A stretch of DNA of 64,000 nucleotides from Paractinoplanes durhamensis (lineage in GTDB: Bacteria > Actinomycetota > Actinomycetes > Mycobacteriales > Micromonosporaceae), in assembly GCF_016862175.1 (NCBI RefSeq), contig NZ_BOML01000006.1, forward strand, positions 62,001-126,000, written 5' to 3'. Positions 17,754 to 26,208 of the stretch are shown here, piece by piece. The notes beneath the pieces were generated by a model. The model was not told the origin of the DNA. It did not search any database and saw nothing but the letters and a program-made list of their open reading frames with translations. Position 1 is the first letter of the stretch, and every line of letters begins with the position of its first letter. Made by a program: the position numbers and the translations under genes.

Positions 17754-20083
17754 CGCGCCTGCTCCTTCCGGTGGTAGATCATCCGGTCACTCGCGTTCCA
17801 GACCAGGTCGTAGTTGGCGGTGAGCTGCGGCGTTCCGGTGAGTCGCTGGAACACCAGATCCTCCTGGCCGGGCACGCCGCACATGTAGATCCACTCGATG
17901 TGCTGGGCGGCCGGGTCCCGCAGCGCGGGCTCCCACATCTGGTAGCTGCCCTCGTAGACGATCCGCTGGGTGGGGATGCGCGAATCGAAGGTGACCGACT
18001 CGTTCTCGTACGACATCATCAGCGTGAGCCCGCCGTCGTGATGCCCGCGAAGCCAGCCGGCCGCGGCCGCGTTCGCCGCCTCCCGCTCGCTGGAGCGGAA
18101 CTCGCGCGCCTCGTCCAGGGTGACCACGCCGGGCACGGCGAGCGCGGTGGCCAGCACGACCGCCGTGGCGATCCCCTTCGCCAGCCGCGTCCTGTTCACC
18201 CGCGCCTGTTTCATGACGGACGGAACCAGGCCGATCAGATAGCCGGCGAAAACCGCCGCCGGGATCAGCATGATCAGTCCGAATCGGACGTTGTACAGAT
18301 CTCCGCTGATCTCCCGGACGTGCAGGGGCCGCTCACCGGCATAGAGCGCATAGATGAAGAACACCCCGAAGAACAGCAGGGGATAAACGGCGACGGCTTC
18401 CTGCCGCAAGCGATGGCGAGAGATGTACGCGACCACGCCGAGCCCGCCCAGCACCAGGGTGGCCAGCCCGATGTTGTGCTCAGCCGCCAGCCAATAGGTG
18501 CGGGCGGCAACTCCCAGATGCCCGACGGCCGCCTCGCCCTGCTGGACCCAGAGCGACGAGTCGGCGTACTCACCGGACTTCCAGTACAGCGGGTTGTGGA
18601 AGATGACGGCATTCCACACGAGCCAGCCGGTGATGCCGGCGAAGGCAATAAAACCGAAGAAGATGAAAGATGCTTCGGTACGGATGTAACTGCGATGCCG
18701 GCGCAATTCGGTGTACGTCACCACCGTCAGCGCCGCCAGGCACAGCACCCACCCCTCGTAGCGGGTGAGCGTCGCCAGCAGGATCGCCGCCGACGTGGCG
18801 ATGAGATCCTTGTACCGGCCGAACCGGCACCACTCGTGCAGGTAGTGGATGGTTGCCACGATGCAGGCGAACAGCAGGCTCTCGGTCATCGCCGTCGACT
18901 GCAGGTAGAGCGCGTTGGCGTTGACCGCGAACAGCATGGCCGTGGCCACCCCCGCGAACCGGCTGCGCGACAGCGAGGTCCCCAGCAGGTAGAGGTAGCG
19001 CACCGTGAAGACGAAAGCGGCCATCGAGACGACCGCCCCGGCCAGCCCGCTCTCGTACAGGGTGTCGTTCCACACCAGCGGCAGGGCGAGCAGATGGGGG
19101 AGCGGCAGCCACACGCCGCCGAGCTGGGCGGCCCCGGCGGTGGGACTCTCCAGCACGCGCCGGGCGATCAGCAGGTGCGAGTTGGCGTCCGGGTAGGCGA
19201 GCACCGCACCCGCGCGCCGGAAATACAGGTATCCGCCGATCGACAGCAGGACGGCGGCCACGGTGACCAGGGCGAGCACCGGGTCCTTCGGGCGCAGCAG
19301 CCGCCGCACCCACGGCTGCTTGTCCGAGGCCCAGACCATCTGCCAGTAGACGCCGGCCAGACTGGCCAGCGATCTCGCGATGACCGACAGCTTCGCGCCG
19401 GTCTGCTCCCCGTGCAGGCGGGGACGATGCCGCACCGGGTGCTCGACCAGCCGTACGGTCCCGACGGTAATCTTGGCGAGCAGCTCCGGGGAGATCGCGG
19501 CCGCCTCGCCGGTCAACCGCACACCGTCGAGCAGCCGCCGGTCGATCAGCTTGAACGCGCAATCCACATCCCGGCTGGGCACCCGCAGCACGACCTGGCA
19601 CAGCCGGGTCCAGATCCACGCGTTCATCCGGCGGCGCCACGGGTCGGCCCGCTGCTCGCGGTAGCCGATCACGGCGTCGGCCCGCTCCCGCCGGCGTACG
19701 TCGATGAAGTCGACCAGATCCGCACTGTGGAACTGGCCGTCCGAGTCGGTCAGCAACACCCAGCGCAGCTCGGTCCGCTCCAGCGCGGCCGCGATGCCGG
19801 TGCGCACGGCCGCCCCGTAACCCTGGTTGACGTCGTGGTGGATCGCGATGACCCGGCCCGGGTGCGCGGCGGCGAGCTCGTCGAGAACCTCGCCGGTGCG
19901 GTCGGTGCTGCCGTCGTCGACCACCACCACGACGTGGGGAAGGCCGGCCTCGGCCAGGGTACGCAGGAAGTCGGTCACGGTGGCGGTGAGGTTGTCCTGC
20001 TCTTCGTAAGCAGGCATCACCACCGCCACCCCGTCGGTGTAGGTGCGCACTGCCAGCCGCACCGGAACAGCCATCGCCGTCAT
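17750..20083 (-). CDS. Fusion of polyprenol-phosphate glycosyltransferase (GT2) and multi-span GT-C-like membrane module
   Basis: A 777-aa protein from ATG 20083 (a second ATG at 20074 is possible). Residues 20-250 are a dolichol-phosphate-mannose-synthase-like GT2 domain: M-P-A-Y-E-E, V-V-D-D-G-S-T-D near 55-61 and the catalytic D113-S-D115. From about 285 to 640 there are roughly ten hydrophobic segments with a W-L-P-L-P-H loop and T-R-Y-E-G-W, resembling GT39/ArnT-type lipid-sugar transferases. A soluble C-terminal domain of about 120 residues follows. The fusion would couple synthesis of a polyprenyl-phosphate sugar to its use on the outer face. GtrA, encoded 64 bp upstream, could flip the intermediate. 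Coupled to the next gene by an ATGA overlap. Confidence 0.87.
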   Translation of the reverse strand: MTAMAVPVRLAVRTYTDGVAVVMPAYEEQDNLTATVTDFLRTLAEAGLPHVVVVVDDGSTDRTGEVLDELAAAHPGRVIAIHHDVNQGYGAAVRTGIAAALERTELRWVLLTDSDGQFHSADLVDFIDVRRRERADAVIGYREQRADPWRRRMNAWIWTRLCQVVLRVPSRDVDCAFKLIDRRLLDGVRLTGEAAAISPELLAKITVGTVRLVEHPVRHRPRLHGEQTGAKLSVIARSLASLAGVYWQMVWASDKQPWVRRLLRPKDPVLALVTVAAVLLSIGGYLYFRRAGAVLAYPDANSHLLIARRVLESPTAGAAQLGGVWLPLPHLLALPLVWNDTLYESGLAGAVVSMAAFVFTVRYLYLLGTSLSRSRFAGVATAMLFAVNANALYLQSTAMTESLLFACIVATIHYLHEWCRFGRYKDLIATSAAILLATLTRYEGWVLCLAALTVVTYTELRRHRSYIRTEASFIFFGFIAFAGITGWLVWNAVIFHNPLYWKSGEYADSSLWVQQGEAAVGHLGVAARTYWLAAEHNIGLATLVLGGLGVVAYISRHRLRQEAVAVYPLLFFGVFFIYALYAGERPLHVREISGDLYNVRFGLIMLIPAAVFAGYLIGLVPSVMKQARVNRTRLAKGIATAVVLATALAVPGVVTLDEAREFRSSEREAANAAAAGWLRGHHDGGLTLMMSYENESVTFDSRIPTQRIVYEGSYQMWEPALRDPAAQHIEWIYMCGVPGQEDLVFQRLTGTPQLTANYDLVWNASDRMIYHRKEQAR

Positions 20084-20147
20084 GCCGCCCTACCTTGAGG
20101 AAAAGCCGGAAGACCAAAAACGCGATCATGACGCTCGCTTCGCTCGG

Positions 20148-20579
20148 TCATGCCGCAATCTCCGCTTCCGCCGTGGACGCGATCGGCGCCCGGCGCGCTT
20201 GCCGGAAGATCAGGAAGTTGCCTACGAGGTACGTGAAGACGGCACCGGCGCCGACTCCCGCGAGAGTGCCGAGAAATGAGCCGAACGTCCGGTGCACAAC
20301 GCTGAACACCGCCGTGTTCATGGCCAGGCCCAGCAGCGCCGTCGAGTTGTAGGACGCCCACCGCAGCCACGACAGCCCGACCGCGCCGCCCCACGTGAAC
20401 ACCGCGCTGAGCAGGAAGTTCACCTGGGCGGAGAGGGCGAACCCGGCCGCGTTCGCCAGCGAGAGGTCAACCCCCGCTCCGGCGAGCGCCATCATGACCG
20501 CGTACTGCACCCCGAAACAGAACCCGCCCACCAACGCAAACCGAAATAGGCGCCGCCGATGCACACGAAAAGCGTCCAT
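20148..20579 (-). CDS. GtrA/DPMS-family membrane protein (putative lipid-linked sugar flippase)
   Basis: A 143-aa protein from ATG 20579 with an AGGGGG-type ribosome site. Four transmembrane segments (about 12-34, 40-60, 72-92, 105-125) and the G-F-x-x-x-x-Q-Y / N-F-x-x-S pattern match GtrA proteins in length and topology. Family knowledge: GtrA proteins are thought to translocate polyprenyl-phosphate-linked sugars across the membrane. It begins the minus-strand cluster that continues with the GT2/GT-C fusion 64 bp downstream, which fits that role. The stop codon lies within a CATGAC...GTCATG inverted repeat at 20127-20152. Confidence 0.88.
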   Translation of the reverse strand: MDAFRVHRRRLFRFALVGGFCFGVQYAVMMALAGAGVDLSLANAAGFALSAQVNFLLSAVFTWGGAVGLSWLRWASYNSTALLGLAMNTAVFSVVHRTFGSFLGTLAGVGAGAVFTYLVGNFLIFRQARRAPIASTAEAEIAA

Positions 20580-21324
20580 TGCCCCCTGCCCCCGAGAAAA
20601 TCATGCGTAATGGCTGGTCAGCTAGCAGGAGGCGCCATTATCAATACCGGCGCGTCAATCACCTACACCAGAGTGGACGGTTCCCCAATTCACCGTCAAG
20701 CACACCCTGTTACGGCCACCGCTCACCTAAATAGCGAACCGATTACGCCGCCCGACAAAACCGGGCGTAGCCCAATTTCCGCGCGAACCGCAACCCCACG
20801 ACCAGACCCATTCCACACCCGGCCACCCGACCCACCCAACGCTCCGAGATGCCAAGTTTCGCCAGCTCAGAGACTTGGCCGCGAGCAGGAATCCACGCGC
20901 TCCGCCGCTCCTCAAGATCAATTAGCTCTCAAGAGATCTTGCGCTGACCAATGGCGAGATTCAGCTCACACCCTCAAAAACAACAACCCAAGTGTCAGCA
21001 ACAAGACCACCAAAAAGGCGTTCGCCCTATTGCCCACCGCTACCAATCACGTTAAAAGCAAAACGCCCGCGAACCTCACGCCAAGATCACCATAAGCAGC
21101 GCCCCCGAATCGGAAACAAAACCGCCACCCCACCGAAACCCGCATTTCATCAGCCGCCCCAACCGCAACCACAAGTCACGTGGGGATCCGAGTGGGCGGA
21201 AATCAGCGCTCAGCGCGCTCAATATCGCCTTCCCGAGCCGCATTCGCAGTATTATGAATTAGCCGGGCAAGTAAGACATTTGTATAAAGCAGCCATATAA
21301 CGCAAATCCTGGGAAGGGACCGCC
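20580..21324. other. Long non-coding stretch with strand-biased composition
   Basis: About 745 bp with no recognisable gene on either strand. Compared with the surrounding coding DNA it is AT-richer, and the plus strand is markedly rich in A and C and poor in G and T over long runs. Short open frames exist but have no family resemblance or good ribosome site. It should contain the promoter of the gtrA operon (left, minus) and of the SnoaL-like gene (right, plus). It could be eroded coding sequence. Confidence 0.6.
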
Positions 21325-21672
21325 ATGGCCACCACCACCATCGCCGAAGACTTTCTGGAGACGCAGGTCAAACTGCTGGAGGCCGGCGACACCGCCGGCC
21401 TCGCCAACCGGTACACCGAGGACGCCGTTTTCATCCGGTTCGACTTCGAGGCCCACGGCCGCGCCGAGATCAAGAAGATGTTCGACGGCTACCTCACCCA
21501 GAACCCTCAGCTCGGCGAGATGGCCGGCCTGAGGACCACTGATGATCTGCTGGTCTATCAGGCGTCCGAGCGGCTCAACGGCACGCTGTACTGGGCCGTC
21601 GGCACCATGTACTTCGAGAACGGGCTGGTGAAGCGGCAGACCGCGACGTTCGTCGAGCGTCCGCAGAATTGA
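21325..21672 (+). CDS. SnoaL-like / NTF2-fold protein
   Basis: A 115-aa protein with a GGGAAGGGA ribosome site before ATG 21325. It shows the small NTF2-like pattern: an N-terminal amphipathic helix, Y-T-E-D-A-V-F-I-R-F-D-F and H-G-R-A-E-I-K-K-M-F near residues 45-52, then antiparallel strands ending M-Y-F-E-N-G-L-V-K-R-Q-T-A-T-F-V. The fold is used by polyketide cyclases, ketosteroid isomerases and many binding proteins; no catalytic residues identify a reaction here. It is convergent with the VOC gene of the 22-30 kb operon, which also encodes two SnoaL-like proteins, suggesting but not proving a shared pathway. A strong terminator follows. Confidence 0.82.
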   Translation: MATTTIAEDFLETQVKLLEAGDTAGLANRYTEDAVFIRFDFEAHGRAEIKKMFDGYLTQNPQLGEMAGLRTTDDLLVYQASERLNGTLYWAVGTMYFENGLVKRQTATFVERPQN

Positions 21673-21683
21673 CCGGCACGCAA

Positions 21684-21714
21684 AAGGCGGTGGGGTCGCG
21701 GACCCCACCGCCTT
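21684..21714. terminator. Bidirectional terminator between SnoaL-like and VOC genes
   Basis: A perfect 14-bp stem (AAGGCGGTGGGGTC / GACCCCACCGCCTT) with a GCG loop, and A and T at its ends on opposite strands. It sits between two convergent genes and can serve both. Confidence 0.85.
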
Positions 21715-21721
21715 CGTTCGG

Positions 21722-22129
21722 TCAGCCCGCGTCGTGGTAGCCCTCGCTCACCTCGACCACCAGACCGTCCGGGTCGGTCAGCCAGACGCTGCGCCAGCCG
21801 CTGATGAACGCGTCGAAACTCAGCGGCCCCAGCGAGACCGGGACGTCGGCGGCGGCCGCCAGGAAGGCGTCCAGGTCGTCGGTCTGAAATGCCAGGTGCC
21901 GGGTGATGCCCGGGTCCGGCGGCCCGTCCGCGTCGCCGTGCACCCGCGACGGTGCGGCGGACTGGAACAGTTCCAAGTAGACGTCACCCTGCCGCAGGAA
22001 GATGATCTCGCCGTCGTCCACCGGCACCACCCGGGCCCGGCGGAACCCGAACAGCCGCTGGTAGAACGCCTCGGTGACGGCCTGGTCGCGGCAGTTCAGG
22101 CCGACGTGCGACCAGCGGACGTCAGGCAT
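21722..22129 (-). CDS. VOC-family (glyoxalase/dioxygenase-like) protein
   Basis: A 135-aa protein starting at ATG 22129, overlapping the 3' end of the GMC oxidoreductase gene by 8 bp. It has the two paired beta-alpha-beta-beta-beta modules of the vicinal oxygen chelate fold. H8 in W-S-H-V-G-L is the usual first metal ligand, Y-L-E-L-F supplies a Glu, R-H-L-A-F-Q starts the second module, and the terminal L-V-V-E-V-S gives the last Glu. Metal binding is therefore likely. It is the last gene of the eight-gene minus-strand operon. Family members include isomerases, epimerases, dioxygenases and resistance proteins, so the reaction is open. Confidence 0.85.
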   Translation of the reverse strand: MPDVRWSHVGLNCRDQAVTEAFYQRLFGFRRARVVPVDDGEIIFLRQGDVYLELFQSAAPSRVHGDADGPPDPGITRHLAFQTDDLDAFLAAAADVPVSLGPLSFDAFISGWRSVWLTDPDGLVVEVSEGYHDAG

Positions 22130-23675
22130 GCCGGGCCTCGTTGATCAGGTCGGCGGCCCGTTCCGCGATCGCGACGACGGCGGTGTGGCAGTTGCCCGAC
22201 GGCACCGCCGGCATCACGCTGGCGTCGACCACCCGCACCCCGTCCACCCCGCGGACGCGCAACTCGGGGTCGACGACGGCGAGGTCGTCGATGCCGATCC
22301 GGCACGAACCGGCCTGGTGGTGGTAGCAGTCCGCGCGCTCCCGGACGAACTGTTCGATCTCGGCGTCGGTCTGTACCTTCGGCCCGGGCAGCAGCTCGCT
22401 CTTGAGATGGGCCTTGAACGCCACCGAGGCGAAGATGTCCCGGGACATCTTGACCGCCTCCACCATCCGCCGTACGTCGGCCTGGTCACCCAGGTAGTTC
22501 GGGTCGATCAGCGGCGCTTCCAGCGGGTCGGTCGAGGCCAGCCGGATGGTGCCGCGCGACTGCGGGCGCACCACGCCGGGCAGGATCGACACCGCGTTCG
22601 GGTACTGCTGGCCGACGATGATGTCGAACGGCACGTGCACGAAGGCCAGCTGCAGGTCCGGCGCGATCATCCCCGGTTCGGACAGCGCGAACAGCGCGGA
22701 CTCCGACAGGTTCTGCCGGCCCGCCGCCACCGGCTCGGTGGTCTCCGCGATCAGGCCGGTGAGCACGTGGTTGTGGAAGTTCTCGCCGACCCCGGGCAGG
22801 TCGGCCACCACCGGCAGGCGGAACCGCCGCAGCTGCTCGGCGGCGCCGATCCCGGACAACAGCAACAGTTTCGGCGACTCGATCGCGCCGAGACAGACGA
22901 TCGTCTCGGCGGTGGAACGCACGGTCCGTACGCCCGGCTCCGCGGGCGAGGCGCCGCTCAGCCGCCGGCCTTCGGCGGCGGGCGCGGCGGGCGTCTGCTG
23001 TTGGTAGCGGACCCCGGCGCAGCGGGTGCCTTCAAAGATCAAATTCATGGCGTACGCGTCGGTGCGCAGCGTGAGATTCGGGCGGTCCAGCACCGGTTCC
23101 AGGTAGGACTTCAGTGCCCCGCGCCGCTCGCCGTCCTGCACGTCGATGTGGTGCCAGCCGGTGCCGATCATCTCCGGGCCGTTGAAATCCGCGACCTCGC
23201 GGTGGCCCAGTTCCTTGCAGGCGTCGATGAAGACCTGCGACATCGGGTTCGGCTGGTGCCGGCCGGCGTTGGTCACGGTCTGGGTGCCCTCGAGCCGCTC
23301 GAAGTACGGCTGCAGGTCGGCGTAGGACCAGCCGGCCGCGCCCTGATAAGCCCAGTTGTCGAAGTCCGATCGATGCCCGCGGACGTGCATCATGATGTAC
23401 AGGTTGCTGCTGCCGCCGGGCAGCTTGCCGCGCGGCTCGTAGACCCGCCGCCCGCCCAGGCCGGGCTGCGGCACGGTCTGATAGCCCCAGTCCACGGTGC
23501 TGCCGAGCAGGGTGTACCACAGCGGGGCGGCGTCCACGCCGGCCGGTACGAAGTCGCTGCCGGCCTCCAGCACCAGCACCCGGACGCCGGGGTCCGCGCT
23601 GAGCCGGTGGGCCAGCACCGATCCCGCGGTGCCGCCCCCGACGATCACGTAGTCGAATTCCTCGTCGCTGGTCAC
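22122..23675 (-). CDS. GMC-family FAD oxidoreductase (choline dehydrogenase-like)
   Basis: A 517-aa protein from GTG 23675. The N-terminal FAD-binding G-G-G-T-A-G (13-18), the Y-E-P-R-G-K-L-P-G-G-S-S-N loop and the P-G-V-G-E-N-F-H-N-H segment are GMC signatures. Near the C-terminus H-Q-A-G-S-C-R-I-G carries the catalytic His, and S-G-N-C-H is the second active-site segment where most relatives have G-H-P/N. Length is standard (500-560). It oxidises an alcohol or sugar-alcohol group with FAD. It lies 12 bp downstream of a SnoaL-like gene and overlaps the VOC gene, so it belongs to the operon. Cytoplasmic, no signal peptide. Substrate not deducible. Confidence 0.92.
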   Translation of the reverse strand: MTSDEEFDYVIVGGGTAGSVLAHRLSADPGVRVLVLEAGSDFVPAGVDAAPLWYTLLGSTVDWGYQTVPQPGLGGRRVYEPRGKLPGGSSNLYIMMHVRGHRSDFDNWAYQGAAGWSYADLQPYFERLEGTQTVTNAGRHQPNPMSQVFIDACKELGHREVADFNGPEMIGTGWHHIDVQDGERRGALKSYLEPVLDRPNLTLRTDAYAMNLIFEGTRCAGVRYQQQTPAAPAAEGRRLSGASPAEPGVRTVRSTAETIVCLGAIESPKLLLLSGIGAAEQLRRFRLPVVADLPGVGENFHNHVLTGLIAETTEPVAAGRQNLSESALFALSEPGMIAPDLQLAFVHVPFDIIVGQQYPNAVSILPGVVRPQSRGTIRLASTDPLEAPLIDPNYLGDQADVRRMVEAVKMSRDIFASVAFKAHLKSELLPGPKVQTDAEIEQFVRERADCYHHQAGSCRIGIDDLAVVDPELRVRGVDGVRVVDASVMPAVPSGNCHTAVVAIAERAADLINEARHA

Positions 23676-23687
23676 GGTTTCGGCTCC

Positions 23688-24065
23688 CTAGGCGGTGGGC
23701 TGCAACGCCGTCCGGAACGGCAGGGTGTCATGGAAGTTGGCCATGTAGGTGATGGCCCCGTCCGCGACCCGGAAGTAGTTCATGACGTCGGCCTCGATCC
23801 GGGCGCCACCGGGGGTGACCGCGGAGATGTGCGAGACCACCGCGGCCCGCTCGTTCTCGACAATCAGCTCCTTGAGCTGGTTGCGGAACGACGCGTACAT
23901 GCCGGGGAAGCCGGCCATCATCGTGCGCAGCGTCTCGCGGCCCTCCACGTGCCCGGCGAGTTGTTCGTCCATCACCTGGTCCACGGCGAACAGGTCGCAC
24001 CAGTCGTCCCAGCGCCCGGCGTTGGCCAGTTCGTAGTACCGGGTGACAACGGCCTTGGTATCCAC
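23688..24065 (-). CDS. SnoaL-like / NTF2-fold protein, second copy
   Basis: A 125-aa protein starting at GTG 24065 with AAGGAGG five bases upstream. The NTF2-like features are the N-terminal Y-Y-E-L-A-N-A-G-R-W-D-D-W, followed by a G-H-V-E-G-R-E-T-L-R-T-M-M helix and alternating strands with V-V-S-H-I-S. It shares the pattern of nuclear-transport-factor-2-like polyketide cyclases, but no catalytic dyad is obvious. It sits between another SnoaL-like gene (20 bp upstream) and the GMC oxidoreductase (12 bp downstream). Inference: it acts on, or binds, an intermediate of the same pathway. Confidence 0.83.
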   Translation of the reverse strand: MDTKAVVTRYYELANAGRWDDWCDLFAVDQVMDEQLAGHVEGRETLRTMMAGFPGMYASFRNQLKELIVENERAAVVSHISAVTPGGARIEADVMNYFRVADGAITYMANFHDTLPFRTALQPTA

Positions 24066-24085
24066 GGTGTCCTCCTTCGGAGGTC

Positions 24086-24517
24086 TCAGAGGGAGGCGGA
24101 GCCCGGCATCGGCTCCAGCCGGTCGACCACGTAGGTCTTGAGCTTGATCGAGTCGCCCGGCGCGGCGACCAGTTCCCAGCTCTGGTAGGCGTCGAAGCCC
24201 AGCCATTGGCTGTTGGCGGCCGGCGGGTTCCAGATCCGGGCCTGCCAGTTGACGACGACCGAGACGCTCGCGGTGCGCTGGTCGAGCGCGGTGACGTCCA
24301 CCGAGGTGACCGCGTGCGTCTCGTCGAAGAAGCGGTTGGTGACGGCCTTGTACCAGTCGGCGAAGCCGCTGTGCCCGTGTGCGGTCGCCTCCGGGAAGCG
24401 CATCTCCAGGCCATCGTCGAGCAGGTACGGCAGCACCGCGCCGAGCTCGTCGTGCCGGTCCAGGGCCCGGTACCACGCGGTGACCAGTTTGCGGATGTTC
24501 TCCTCGGTCAATGCCAT
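24086..24517 (-). CDS. SnoaL-like / NTF2-fold protein, first copy
   Basis: A 143-aa protein. ATG 24517 is preferred, with AGGAGG seven bases upstream; GTG 24520 is the alternative. It has a W-Y-R-A-L-D-R-H-D helix, the F-P-E-A-T-A-H-G-H-S-G-F-A-D-W-Y-K turn and a long beta section ending in L-K-T-Y-V-V. It differs clearly from the next SnoaL-like protein, so the two are not a recent tandem duplication. It begins 11 bp after the TPP-enzyme stop and ends 20 bp before the next SnoaL-like start. Likely a small cytoplasmic enzyme or binding protein of the operon's pathway. Confidence 0.83.
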   Translation of the reverse strand: MALTEENIRKLVTAWYRALDRHDELGAVLPYLLDDGLEMRFPEATAHGHSGFADWYKAVTNRFFDETHAVTSVDVTALDQRTASVSVVVNWQARIWNPPAANSQWLGFDAYQSWELVAAPGDSIKLKTYVVDRLEPMPGSASL

Positions 24518-24528
24518 CACCGGGCCTC

Positions 24529-26208
24529 CTAGCCGGGTACTTCGCGGTCGAGGACGACTTCGAGCAGGTACGGGCCGTCGTGGCCGAGCATGGCGTGGAT
24601 CGCCTCGTCCACCTCACCGGGTTTGCTGACCTGCATGCCGGGCACACCGAGCGCCCCGGCCAGCGCGACGAAGTCGATGGTCGGCTCGTGCACGTCGAAG
24701 AACGGCGGGAACTCGCGCCGGCCGCTGTCGCCGTCCGGCCAGTACCGCACCAGGTTCTCCTTGAGGAGCCGGTAGCTGGAGTTGTGGCAGACCACGAACT
24801 TCGCGGCGATCCGGTGGTGGGCCGCGCTCCACAGCGCCTGGTACGTGTACATCGAGCCGCCGTCGCCGGAGAACCCGACCACGGTCCTGTCCGGCTGGGC
24901 GAGCTTCAGCCCGACCGCCCCGGGCAGGCCGACGCCGAGGGTTCCGCCCGGGGTCTGGAAGAAGTGACCGGGTCGTTCCGGCGTCACCCACCGGGTCAGG
25001 GCCGGCGAGTTGGTCAGCGCCTCGTCGAAGATGATCGCGTCCGGCGGCAGCAGGTCGGCGAGCCGGGCCGCGACCGCCGACATCCGCATCGGCGTCTCCT
25101 CGCGCCGCGCCTCGTCAGCCGCGCGCGCCTGACTCCGGGCCGTCGCGCTGTCGCTGCCCCGCTGCTGGGCCCGCTCGGCCGCGGTGCCGCGCTGCGCGTC
25201 GGTCATGACCCGGCTGAGCGAGTCGGACAGTGCCCGCAGGGTGAGCCGCGGATCGCTGACCATCCCGATGGTGACCGGGTGGTTCTTGGCGATCGCGGCG
25301 GGGTCGAGGTCGATGTGCACGACCGTCGCGTCGGCCCGGAACGGGTTGGTGGTCGCCCCGAACACGTCGGGGAACACGTAGGTCCCGCACACCACCACGG
25401 CGTCGGCCTCGGCGACTACGGCCGCGCTGTCGGTGCCGAACATGTGCCCGGTCAGGCCGGCCCACAGCGGATGGGTCCACGGCATGATCAGCTGGGAAGC
25501 CATCGCGCCCCACACCCCGGAACCCCAGGTCTCGGCGAAGCGGACCAGTTCGTCGACCGCGCCGCTGGCGGCCACCCCGTCGCCGGCCAGAATCACCGGA
25601 TTGCGCGCGCCGGCCAGGAGTTTCGCGGCCGCCTCGACCGCACCGGGTTCGGGCGCGACCCGGGTGTCGGGTACGACGGTCGGCAGCACCGGCTCGTCGT
25701 TGAACTGATCGAGCACGTCCTGCGGGACGGCCAGGAAGACCGGCCCGCACGGCGGGGTCGAGGCGACCTTGACGCACCGGCGCAGCAGCCGCACCAGGCT
25801 GGCCGGGTGGATGGCACGGGTCGCGTACTTGGTCACCGGGCGGGCGATGTCGACGAGGTCGGCCGACATGTGCGCCTCCAGCGCGTCGTAGGCGACGCCC
25901 GCCTCCCCGGCCATCACCACCATCGGGGTCTGCCGGTGCAGCGCGTGGTAGAGGCTGCCGACCGCGTTGCCCAGCCCCACCCCGCTGTGCAGCAGCACCG
26001 CGGCCGGCTTGCCGGTCGCCTGGGCGTAGCCGTCGGCCATGCAGACCAGGGCCGCTTCCTGCAGACCCATCACATACTCGAGGTCCGGGAACCGGGTGAT
26101 CTCGTCGAGCAGGCCCTCCTCGCTCGACCCGGGATTGCCGAACAGGTGCCGGATGCCGTCGGCGCGCAACTGTTCCAGCAGGCGCCGGTGGCCGGTAACG
26201 GCGGTCAT
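24529..26208 (-). CDS. Thiamine-diphosphate enzyme, benzoylformate decarboxylase-like
   Basis: A 559-aa protein from ATG 26208, overlapping the upstream DJ-1 gene as ATGA. Residues 1-180 form the PYR domain: F-G-N-P-G-S-S-E near 23-30, the cofactor-activating E51 in G-L-Q-E-A-A, and H74 in L-L-H-S-G-V-G, all typical of benzoylformate decarboxylases. A central Rossmann-like domain follows, then the PP domain with G-D-G-G near residue 445. The TPP motif normally ends N-N; here it reads H-N-S-S-Y, so the second Asn is replaced by Ser. Length matches the family (525-570). Expected reaction: non-oxidative decarboxylation of a 2-oxo acid or C-C ligation. The substrate is not evident. Confidence 0.9.
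   Translation of the reverse strand: MTAVTGHRRLLEQLRADGIRHLFGNPGSSEEGLLDEITRFPDLEYVMGLQEAALVCMADGYAQATGKPAAVLLHSGVGLGNAVGSLYHALHRQTPMVVMAGEAGVAYDALEAHMSADLVDIARPVTKYATRAIHPASLVRLLRRCVKVASTPPCGPVFLAVPQDVLDQFNDEPVLPTVVPDTRVAPEPGAVEAAAKLLAGARNPVILAGDGVAASGAVDELVRFAETWGSGVWGAMASQLIMPWTHPLWAGLTGHMFGTDSAAVVAEADAVVVCGTYVFPDVFGATTNPFRADATVVHIDLDPAAIAKNHPVTIGMVSDPRLTLRALSDSLSRVMTDAQRGTAAERAQQRGSDSATARSQARAADEARREETPMRMSAVAARLADLLPPDAIIFDEALTNSPALTRWVTPERPGHFFQTPGGTLGVGLPGAVGLKLAQPDRTVVGFSGDGGSMYTYQALWSAAHHRIAAKFVVCHNSSYRLLKENLVRYWPDGDSGRREFPPFFDVHEPTIDFVALAGALGVPGMQVSKPGEVDEAIHAMLGHDGPYLLEVVLDREVPG

Noticed and set aside
17741..20098. Very long plus-strand frames opposite the glycosyltransferases, and similar ones at 6042-8393 and 57067-58761
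   Set aside because: High GC at third positions removes stops on the opposite strand. Their translations have no domain, and the real genes lie on the minus strand.
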